The position numbers and the translations under genes were made by a program. DNA of 5,908 bases from Pseudomonas sp. GTDB taxonomy: Bacteria; Pseudomonadota; Gammaproteobacteria; Pseudomonadales; Pseudomonadaceae. Position 1 is the stretch's first letter. Each line of letters starts with the position of its first letter. Of the stretch, positions 1 to 5,021 are shown one piece after another. Location of the stretch: NCBI GenBank assembly GCA_030654635.1, contig JAURXE010000440.1:1-5908 (forward strand). Direction: 5' to 3'. The notes beneath the pieces were generated by a model. The model saw only the letters and a program-made list of their open reading frames with translations. It did not search any database and was not told where the DNA came from.

Positions 1-171
1 CCTGAACCGGTCAAATACCAGGCCCAACTGGCCCAGATGGAAAACCAGCTAAACCGCGCCAACGCCATGGTGCTGGAAGACACCAAGCCGGTGGCAGATG
101 AAGTCAACCAACTGACCGAGGGACTAAAGACCCTGGACGACGATGACAGCTGGAAGAAAAAAAGCTTCTAA
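1..171 (+). CDS. Unrecognised protein, C-terminal end only (5' truncated)
   Basis: Frame 1 is open from the window edge to a TAA at 169-171 and gives 56 residues. The start lies outside the window. The visible segment is hydrophilic, rich in Gln, Asn, Glu, Asp and Lys, and looks helical. It has no cysteine and no obvious membrane segment. It ends in an acidic run followed by a basic tail (DDDDSWKKKSF). Codon use resembles the genes downstream, and no other long frame competes here. The glutathione S-transferase gene starts 39 bp after the stop on the same strand, with its own ribosome binding site and no hairpin between them, so the two may share a transcript. I do not recognise the family from this fragment and assign no function. 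Confidence 0.7.
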   Translation, partial: PEPVKYQAQLAQMENQLNRANAMVLEDTKPVADEVNQLTEGLKTLDDDDSWKKKSF

Positions 172-210
172 CCCAAGCCAGCCCTTTCAACTATCCACAA
201 GGATCCCTGC

Positions 211-873
211 ATGAGCCTGACTGTTTACGGAGCGCCTCTTTCACCCTTTGTTCGCAAGCTACGGGTTTTTCTTGCAGAAAAAGGCTTGGAGTATCAGTTG
301 GAAGTGATCACTCCCTTTGGTCAGCCGGAGTGGTACCGCGAACTCAGCCCGTTGGGGCGAATTCCGGCACTCAAAGACGGCGACTTTGCCATCGCCGACT
401 CCAGCGTGATCTGTCAGTACCTGGAAGAGAAACACCCGGAACTGCCGCCGCTGTACGGTGAGAATCCAGCACAACGCGCGCAAATTCGCTGGTTGGAGAA
501 ATACGCCGATTACGAACTCGCCCCCCTCACGACCTTTGCCGTGTTTCGCAATCGCGTGCTTAAACCGACCATGGGCCAGCCGTGCGATGAAGCTGCGGTG
601 CAAAGCGCCCTGCACGACAAACTGCCGGCGCATTTTGATTATCTGGAAAAAATATTGGGCACTGCCGATTACTTCGTCGACAACCGCCTGAGCATGGCCG
701 ACCTCGCCTTTAGCTGCCAGCTAATCAACCTTGAACACGGCGGCGAACAGCTCGACCAACAGCGTTGGCCAGCATTGGCTGCGCTCCTGCAGCGGGTCAA
801 GGCGCGTTCCAGCATCGCCGACGTACTGCCGGGCGAGCTGCGCACACTGGCCAAGCTGAGCGGCAAGGCCTAA
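211..873 (+). CDS. Glutathione S-transferase family protein
   Basis: This is a 220-residue protein, the usual length for a cytosolic glutathione S-transferase. The N-terminal thioredoxin-like domain (about residues 1-78) begins with a beta strand followed by APLSPFVRK, where Ser11 is the likely thiol-activating residue. The invariant cis-proline is Pro52 in GRIPAL. The glutathione gamma-glutamyl contact motif appears as DSSVI at 63-67. The helical C-terminal domain (about 85-215) contains the N-capping box SMADLAF at 161-167, with Ser161 and Asp164. The family conjugates glutathione to electrophiles or reduces peroxides and disulfides; the substrate here cannot be read from sequence. The ATG at 211 is supported by ACAAGGA at 197-203, seven bases upstream. 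The gene follows the partial upstream gene by 39 bp. A strong stem-loop starts seven bases after its stop. The family call is secure; the class is not. Confidence 0.93.
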   Translation: MSLTVYGAPLSPFVRKLRVFLAEKGLEYQLEVITPFGQPEWYRELSPLGRIPALKDGDFAIADSSVICQYLEEKHPELPPLYGENPAQRAQIRWLEKYADYELAPLTTFAVFRNRVLKPTMGQPCDEAAVQSALHDKLPAHFDYLEKILGTADYFVDNRLSMADLAFSCQLINLEHGGEQLDQQRWPALAALLQRVKARSSIADVLPGELRTLAKLSGKA

Positions 874-880
874 GGGCTAA

Positions 881-909
881 CGCACATCTGAGCTGGGCTT
901 AGATGTGCG
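881..909. terminator. Strong stem-loop after the GST gene, possible terminator without a T-tract
   Basis: Arm 881-893 (CGCACATCTGAGC) pairs along its whole length with 897-909 (GCTTAGATGTGCG), leaving a 3-nt loop. This gives 13 base pairs including one G-U pair, and the outer nine are perfect. It lies seven bases beyond the GST stop, where a terminator or mRNA 3' end is expected. No run of T follows on either strand, so it is not a textbook intrinsic terminator. It could act as a transcript-stabilising 3' hairpin or a weak terminator. Confidence 0.5.
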
Positions 910-938
910 AGACAGGCTAAGCAATCAACGCTAACGGA

Positions 939-963
939 TAACCGCCAGCGACAGCTGCGGTTA
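939..963. repeat. Second inverted repeat in the GST-sagS gap
   Basis: TAACCGC at 939-945 is a perfect inverted match to GCGGTTA at 957-963. Inside it, AGC (947-949) can pair with GCT (954-956) around a GACA loop if C946 is bulged, for about ten pairs in all. It sits 29 bp after the first stem-loop and shortly before the candidate sagS promoter. It may be part of a GST 3' end, a binding site near the sagS promoter, or chance. No T-tract follows. Confidence 0.35.
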
Positions 964-1028
964 CGGCTGATCACTGACTGAATGGACTATGCTCTCAACG
1001 CACAGTCAAAAGGCCATCACGCTCCCCC
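964..1028 (+). promoter_or_regulatory. Presumed sagS promoter and leader, poorly defined
   Basis: This is the remaining non-coding DNA before sagS. The best -10-like hexamer is TATGCT at 988-993 (4 of 6 matches to TATAAT). The DNA 16-18 bp upstream has no good -35 hexamer, so activation by a regulator or another sigma factor is possible. The leader has no Shine-Dalgarno motif at normal spacing; AGG at 1011-1013 is 15 bases from the ATG and the start is preceded by a run of C. The assignment rests mainly on position. Confidence 0.25.
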
Positions 1029-3392
1029 ATGAATATTTCGTTCACCCGCCGACTGTCATACAAACAGGCCAGCCTCACTGTGCTGGTGGCGTTTATTCTT
1101 GGCACACTGCTTAGCCTGCTGCAGGTCGGCATCGACTACCGCACCGAAGACGCCTCAATCGACAGCGAAATTCATGCGCTGCTTGAGGTCAGTCGCAACC
1201 CCGCCACGCGCATCACCTACAACATTGATGCAGAACTGGCCCATGAACTGGTACTTGGCCTGCTCAACTCACCGGGCATCGTGCAAGCAGAAATCCTCGA
1301 TAACAGCGGTTCAAGCCTGGCCAGCGTGAGCCGCGCACGCCTGCAAAGCAGCTTTCGCTTTCTCAGCGACTTTTTGTTTGGTAGCGAGCGTTCATTCAGC
1401 TTGCCGCTGTACATCAATCGGGGCTCGCACGAGGTACTCGGCCAACTCGACCTTGAGGTCGATACCTACGCCTTTGGCAGTCGTTTTCTCAACCGCGTAC
1501 TGGTCACCTTTTCTACCGGCTTTGTACGCAGCCTGCTGCTGTCGTTGATCTTGCTGGTGCTGTTCTACTTCATGCTGACCAAGCCACTGGTCAGTGTGGT
1601 ACGCGCCATTAGCGAACATGATCCCGGTGCACCCGTTCGACAAAAACTGAGCTGCCCCAGCGGCCATGAGCAGGATGAAATTGGTGTACTCGTTGAGGTT
1701 ACCAATGCCCAACTGAGTAACATCACCAATGAGATCGACCGCCGCCGCGAGGCCGAAGAACGCCTCACGCAATACCTGGGCGAGTTGGAAAACATTATCG
1801 AAACCCGCACCACCGAACTCAAAGCCAGTAATGCCCGGCTGTCAGCCTCCAACCAAGAACTCGAAGTTTCACGCAGCAGTGCCGTGCAGATGGCCCAAGC
1901 CCGCGCCGCTTTCCTGGCCAGCATGAGCCACGAAATTCGCACGCCATTAAACGGCCTACTGGGCATGCTTGATCTGGCTCTCGACGCGCCCATGGCCAAC
2001 GAACAACGCCAACAACTGACCATTGCCAGTGAATCCGGGGCTATTTTGCTGGAGTTGCTGAACGACATCCTCGACCTGTCCAAAGTCGAAGCTGGCCAGC
2101 TACAGCTGGAAAGAATCCCTTTCGACCTCGCCAGCCTGGCTGAAGAAACGGTCAGTTTGCTGTCACAAAATGCCGCAGATGACGTCGAGCTGACTTGCCT
2201 GATTGATCCGCAATTAGCCGACACTTTTATTGGCGACCCGACCCGGGTTCGACAAATCATCTCTAATTTGCTGTCCAACGCACTTAAGTTCACCCATAGC
2301 GGCCGCGTCGATTTGCGCATCAACAACAGCCCACTGGGTGTGCAGATAATTGTGCGCGACACCGGCATCGGTATTGCCCAGGCTGCCCAAGCAAAAATCT
2401 TCCAACCCTTTATCCAGGCCGGTGCCGGCATTACTCGCCAGTACGGCGGCAGCGGCCTTGGCTTGGCACTGACTCGCACCCTGTGCGAAACCATGCAGGG
2501 CCGCCTGAGCCTGGTCTCCCATGAAGGGGTTGGCAGTCAGTTTTGTGTGGACCTGCCGCTACTGAGCCAAAGCAGCACAACCCGCCTGCCGGCCCTACAA
2601 GGACGCGTTGCCGCACTGGTGGACGACAACAGTGGCGTCGCCGAGTTACTGGCCACACTGCTGCCCAGTTGGGGCTTGAGCTATCAGCGCTTTGACAACC
2701 TGCAGGCAGCTGAGGCATTTGCCCCCAGCTTACTGATCAGCACCGATCCCGCCACGCTTGAGCAGCTGCGCGCCGCCTGCCAGGCGCCGCTGCTGCTGAT
2801 CAGCCGTTATGCCAACTTCCTTAGCAGCGAGCAGAGCAACGCCCTGACACCCTTCAAGCAACTCGCCCAACCGCTCGCCCGGCACACGCTTCATCAAGCA
2901 CTCAGCCAGCTCTTGCTGCCGCAGTCACAGCTACAGTCACCGCCACCAGCAGCCTTAATCGCACCCGAACCAAGCGCCCAGCCGACCACCCAGAGGGCGC
3001 CGCGGGTGCTGCTGGTGGAGGACAATGCGGTCAATCAAATGGTCGCTAAAGGCATGCTCAGCAAAATGGGTTGCAGCGTACTGGTAGCCAATCATGGTGC
3101 CGAAGCGCTCGAGCGCCTGGCGCAAGAACCCGTCGACCTGGTGTTGATGGATTGCAATATGCCGGTCATGGACGGCTATGAGGCCAGCCGCCGAATCAGG
3201 CAAAACCCTGATTGGTCAGACTTGCCGATCATCGCCCTGACCGCCAATGCCATGCTTGATGAGCGCACGCACTGCATTGACGCCGGCATGAACGACTACC
3301 TGGCCAAACCCTTTCGCATGGAGCAACTGGTCAGCCTGGTGCAGCAGTGGCTACCGAACGGCCTGAAAAGCGTCGTTACGGCAAAGCCATAA
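1029..3392 (+). CDS. sagS: Hybrid sensor histidine kinase/response regulator, SagS-like
   Basis: 787 residues. Membrane segments lie at about 14-34 and 163-183, enclosing a periplasmic sensor of about 125 residues (HmsP-type in SagS). A HAMP-like linker (184-236) and a predicted coiled coil (236-292) follow. HisKA carries phospho-acceptor His301 in SHEIRTPLNG. HATPase has the N box with Asn413 and Asn417, G1 DTGIGI (444-449), an F box near 457-462 and G2 GGSGLGL (473-479). Residues 523-632 resemble a receiver that lost its phosphorylation residues. The terminal receiver (about 658-775) is intact: Glu664/Asp665, phospho-acceptor Asp708, Thr738, Lys760. There is no HPt domain, consistent with SagS passing phosphate to separate HptB. 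In P. aeruginosa SagS controls biofilm initiation and biofilm drug tolerance. The ATG at 1029 is the only start in frame after a TGA at 975, yet lacks a Shine-Dalgarno motif. The symbol rests on architecture plus neighbours ospR and gpx. Confidence 0.88.
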   Translation: MNISFTRRLSYKQASLTVLVAFILGTLLSLLQVGIDYRTEDASIDSEIHALLEVSRNPATRITYNIDAELAHELVLGLLNSPGIVQAEILDNSGSSLASVSRARLQSSFRFLSDFLFGSERSFSLPLYINRGSHEVLGQLDLEVDTYAFGSRFLNRVLVTFSTGFVRSLLLSLILLVLFYFMLTKPLVSVVRAISEHDPGAPVRQKLSCPSGHEQDEIGVLVEVTNAQLSNITNEIDRRREAEERLTQYLGELENIIETRTTELKASNARLSASNQELEVSRSSAVQMAQARAAFLASMSHEIRTPLNGLLGMLDLALDAPMANEQRQQLTIASESGAILLELLNDILDLSKVEAGQLQLERIPFDLASLAEETVSLLSQNAADDVELTCLIDPQLADTFIGDPTRVRQIISNLLSNALKFTHSGRVDLRINNSPLGVQIIVRDTGIGIAQAAQAKIFQPFIQAGAGITRQYGGSGLGLALTRTLCETMQGRLSLVSHEGVGSQFCVDLPLLSQSSTTRLPALQGRVAALVDDNSGVAELLATLLPSWGLSYQRFDNLQAAEAFAPSLLISTDPATLEQLRAACQAPLLLISRYANFLSSEQSNALTPFKQLAQPLARHTLHQALSQLLLPQSQLQSPPPAALIAPEPSAQPTTQRAPRVLLVEDNAVNQMVAKGMLSKMGCSVLVANHGAEALERLAQEPVDLVLMDCNMPVMDGYEASRRIRQNPDWSDLPIIALTANAMLDERTHCIDAGMNDYLAKPFRMEQLVSLVQQWLPNGLKSVVTAKP

Positions 3393-3864
3393 GCCGCTCA
3401 AGCAAACCCGCCAAACGCTGGCGCAACTCTTCCAACTCAGCCAGCGAAGCATCGCTGTCACAGAGCAACTGCGCCTTGAGTGGCAGCACCTGTTCACGCA
3501 GCGCCAGCCCGCTAGCGGTCAGCCCCAAATGCACTTCACGCTCGTCATGGCTGGCCCGCTGGCGCCGCACCAAGCCCAGTTGCTCAAGGCGCTTAAGCAG
3601 CGGGGTAAGCGTGCCAGAGTCCAGCAGCAAGCGCTCCCCGAGGGCCTTTACCGTCGGTTGCTGCGGCGCTGCAGTTTGCCACTCCCAGAGCACCAGCATC
3701 GCCAGATACTGCGGATAGGTCAGGCCCAGCTGCGTGAGCATCGGCTTGTAGGCGCGGATCACCGCGCGCGAGGCCGCGTACAATTTGAAGCACAGTTGGT
3801 TATCCAGCTGCAGCGCCAAATCCAAAGGCTGCACTGGTAACACCGGCGAAAACTGCGTCTTCAT
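3376..3864 (-). CDS. ospR: MarR/OhrR-family peroxide-sensing repressor OspR
   Basis: 162 residues with a MarR winged helix. The dimerisation helix holds Cys25 in DNQLCFKLYAASRAV. The recognition helix lies near 82-95 (LDSGTLTPLLKRLE). The wing carries the conserved Asp-x-Arg (Asp107, Arg109) in SHDEREVHLGLT. A second cysteine, Cys135, lies in the C-terminal helix. A reactive N-terminal cysteine with a distal partner is the arrangement of two-cysteine OhrR repressors, and P. aeruginosa OspR has the same layout. Tyr29 and Tyr39 occupy the positions expected to hydrogen-bond the reactive thiol. Oxidation should form a disulfide and release DNA. The start overlaps the gpx stop as ATGA and no strong Shine-Dalgarno motif precedes it, so translation is probably coupled to gpx. 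The likely target is the inverted repeat in front of gpx, which makes the operon autoregulated. The 3' end overlaps sagS. Confidence 0.9.
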   Translation of the reverse strand: MKTQFSPVLPVQPLDLALQLDNQLCFKLYAASRAVIRAYKPMLTQLGLTYPQYLAMLVLWEWQTAAPQQPTVKALGERLLLDSGTLTPLLKRLEQLGLVRRQRASHDEREVHLGLTASGLALREQVLPLKAQLLCDSDASLAELEELRQRLAGLLERLMALP

Positions 3865-4346
3865 TGCAGCAGGGCTTCAATCTCAGCGCTGAGGTCTTCC
3901 GGCTTGGTGGTCGGTGCGAAGCGCTTAACCAACTGGCCGTCTTTACCGATCAGAAACTTGGTGAAGTCCCATTTGATGCCCTGACTACCGAGCAGCCCAG
4001 GTGCGGTTTTCTTCAGCTGCACAAACAGCGGATGGGCATCGGCGCCGTTGACATCGACCTTCTTGAATAGCGGGAAGCTGACGCCGAAATTCAGCTCGCA
4101 AAATTCCGAGATAGCCCCTTCATTGCCTGGCTCCTGCTTGCCGAACTGATTGCACGGAAAGCCCAGCACCACCAGCCCCTGGTCCTTATAGGTTTGCCAG
4201 AGGGTTTCCAGGCCCTTGTATTGTGGGGTGAAGCCACACTTGCTAGCAGTATTCACCACCAGCACCGCCTTGCCGGCAAAATCGGCCAAAGTTTTCTGCT
4301 CGCCTTTGATGGTGGTGCAGGGAATATCGAGTAGTGCAGTGCTCAT
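3861..4346 (-). CDS. gpx: Glutathione peroxidase family thiol peroxidase
   Basis: 161 residues, typical of bacterial members. Peroxidatic Cys37 lies in NTASKCGFTPQY. The FPCNQFGKQEPG signature spans 63-74, with Gln71 the catalytic-tetrad glutamine. Cys83 in EFCELNFGVSFPLF sits where thioredoxin-dependent members have the resolving cysteine, so despite the family name this enzyme probably uses thioredoxin. Tetrad Trp126 is present, but the next residue is Asp127 (GAC at 3968-3966) where the family has Asn in its WNF motif; this could lower or alter activity. The enzyme reduces hydrogen peroxide and organic hydroperoxides. I place the start at the ATG at 4346, not at an upstream codon near 4433, because AGGA lies eight bases upstream, the family N-terminus fits, and the longer version would read through the promoter. 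gpx overlaps ospR by 4 bp and follows msrB by 114 bp. Confidence 0.93.
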   Translation of the reverse strand: MSTALLDIPCTTIKGEQKTLADFAGKAVLVVNTASKCGFTPQYKGLETLWQTYKDQGLVVLGFPCNQFGKQEPGNEGAISEFCELNFGVSFPLFKKVDVNGADAHPLFVQLKKTAPGLLGSQGIKWDFTKFLIGKDGQLVKRFAPTTKPEDLSAEIEALLQ

Positions 4347-4354
4347 GGAGTAGA

Positions 4355-4358
4355 TCCT
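4355..4358 (-). promoter_or_regulatory. Ribosome binding site of gpx
   Basis: AGGA on the minus strand, eight bases before the ATG at 4346. It decides for this start over the longer open frame beginning near 4433. Confidence 0.75.
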
Positions 4359-4378
4359 GGAAAGAAGAAGACCAAAAC

Positions 4379-4407
4379 AAGATAGCCAGCAATTGAATTG
4401 CGCGCAA
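4379..4407 (-). promoter_or_regulatory. Candidate sigma-70 promoter of gpx-ospR
   Basis: On the minus strand, TTGCGC (4407-4402) as -35 is followed after exactly 17 bp by TATCTT (4384-4379) as -10. The matches to consensus are 3 of 6 and 4 of 6. An AT-rich stretch (4408-4420) lies upstream of the -35 and could serve as an UP-like element. The transcript would start roughly 25-30 bases before the gpx ATG and carry gpx and ospR. The hexamers alone are weak; the ideal spacing and the palindromic operator inside the spacer raise the likelihood. Confidence 0.5.
4389..4401. promoter_or_regulatory. OhrR/OspR-type operator in the gpx promoter
   Basis: GCAATT-G-AATTGC is a perfect 6-bp inverted repeat around one central base. 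Its AATT-N-AATT core is the arrangement of OhrR boxes such as the Bacillus subtilis one (ACAATT-A-AATTGT). It lies inside the 17-bp spacer of the candidate gpx promoter, where bound repressor would block RNA polymerase. The operon ends with the gene for an OhrR-type repressor, so OspR is the expected ligand. I saw no second copy of this core in the other intergenic regions. Confidence 0.65.
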
Positions 4408-4442
4408 TCTAATAATTCATGCAAAGCCCACAAACAGCTGAA

Positions 4443-4458
4443 CCCGTTAGTTAACGGG
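4443..4458. terminator. Small hairpin just after msrB, possible weak terminator
   Basis: CCCGTT (4443-4448) and AACGGG (4453-4458) are perfect inverted arms around AGTT. The hairpin starts two bases beyond the msrB stop on the minus strand. The DNA after it (TTCAGCTGTTTG) is only loosely T-rich, so termination would be partial. Some msrB transcripts could run on into gpx. Confidence 0.35.
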
Positions 4459-4460
4459 CG

Positions 4461-4850
4461 CTAGCCCTTATGCTTTAGCGCCACCGAATTGATGCAGTAA
4501 CGCAAGCCGGTCGGTGCCGGACCGTCATCAAACACATGCCCCAGGTGCGCATCGCACTTGGCGCACAGCACCTCGGTGCGCTGCATGCCGTGGCTGCTAT
4601 CCACCTGATTGACCACCGCCTCGGCCTGGGCCGGTTGAAAATAACTCGGCCAGCCGCAACCGGCATCAAATTTGGCCTCAGCCGTAAACAACTCCGCCCC
4701 ACAACAGGTGCACAGATAACTGCCCGGCGCAGTGCTGGCGTAATACTCGCCGCTAAACGGCCGCTCAGTGCCTTTTTGCCGGCAGACACGAAACTGCTCC
4801 GGGGTTAATTGCTCGCGCCAGGCCTCTAGCGACTTCTCAAGCTTATCCAT
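4461..4850 (-). CDS. msrB: Peptide-methionine (R)-S-oxide reductase MsrB
   Basis: 129 residues, the normal size for a stand-alone MsrB. The structural zinc is held by two CxxC pairs, Cys47/Cys50 ([10 protein letters not shown]) and Cys96/Cys99 ([13 protein letters not shown]). The catalytic cysteine is Cys119 in RYCINSVAL. His105 of GHVF and Trp67 in the GCGWPS motif belong to the active site. Cys65 in that motif is a candidate recycling cysteine. The enzyme reduces the R epimer of methionine sulfoxide in oxidised proteins, with electrons from thioredoxin. The ATG at 4850 has a near-perfect GGAGGT six bases upstream and gives the family's N-terminus ([20 protein letters not shown]). A TTG 38 codons further upstream would only add unrelated sequence. 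It precedes gpx on the same strand, which fits a small oxidative-damage cluster, and diverges from alaA. Confidence 0.96.
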   Translation of the reverse strand: MDKLEKSLEAWREQLTPEQFRVCRQKGTERPFSGEYYASTAPGSYLCTCCGAELFTAEAKFDAGCGWPSYFQPAQAEAVVNQVDSSHGMQRTEVLCAKCDAHLGHVFDDGPAPTGLRYCINSVALKHKG

Positions 4851-4856
4851 CTGCCC

Positions 4857-4862
4857 ACCTCC
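4857..4862 (-). promoter_or_regulatory. Ribosome binding site of msrB
   Basis: GGAGGT on the minus strand, six bases before the ATG at 4850. It is the best Shine-Dalgarno match in the window and fixes the msrB start. Confidence 0.85.
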
Positions 4863-4908
4863 AAAACTGAAAAAAGCCCGCGCAGTACCTTTCGCCGCGA
4901 ACAGGCCG

Positions 4909-4936
4909 AACGTATCATTCGCCCCCAGTCTGTCAC
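4909..4936 (-). promoter_or_regulatory. Candidate msrB promoter
   Basis: On the minus strand, GTGACA (4936-4931; 5 of 6 matches to TTGACA) is followed after 16 bp by TACGTT (4914-4909; 3 of 6). A TG one base before the -10 makes it an extended -10 type. It lies about 60 bp before the msrB ATG, within the 171-bp divergent gap shared with alaA. I found no comparably good promoter for alaA on the other strand and no OhrR-type inverted repeat here. Confidence 0.35.
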
Positions 4937-5009
4937 CCGCGCCACAGCCTGCCAAGACGGCCAAAAAGCCACTATTGCCGCCAGTTTGTGCGCCGATTCC
5001 TTACATTCC

Positions 5010-5013
5010 AGGA
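5010..5013 (+). promoter_or_regulatory. Ribosome binding site of alaA
   Basis: AGGA lies eight bases before the ATG at 5022 and supports that start. Confidence 0.7.
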
Positions 5014-5021
5014 TCATTTAG

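Noticed and set aside
876..936. Three short GCTAA-type direct repeats between GST and sagS
   Set aside because: Copies near 877, 915 and 930 are only five to six bases, unevenly spaced and diverged at the flanks; chance is sufficient.
1565..2494. Long antisense open frame (309 codons) inside sagS
   Set aside because: It lies fully within well-conserved kinase coding sequence, is rich in Ser and Arg as expected of a frame shadow, and has no recognisable domain.
3529..3840. Plus-strand open frames opposite ospR
   Set aside because: ospR on the other strand has a clear MarR domain with conserved cysteines; the opposite frames show no domain or ribosome binding site of note.
4347..4433. 29-residue N-terminal extension of gpx
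   Set aside because: It runs through the candidate promoter and operator, has no family resemblance, and the ATG at 4346 has a good ribosome binding site.
4851..4964. N-terminal extension of msrB from a TTG, containing a lipobox-like LAGC that could suggest a lipoprotein form
   Set aside because: No ATG or GTG lies upstream in frame before a TAA at 5003-5001, the pre-cysteine part would be only six residues without basic charge, and the ATG at 4850 has a near-perfect ribosome binding site and the family N-terminus.
4975..5006. Possible alaA promoter using TTGCCG as -35
   Set aside because: No -10-like hexamer occurs at 16-18 bp; the only TA-rich candidate (TTACAT) is 20 bp away, so I make no call.
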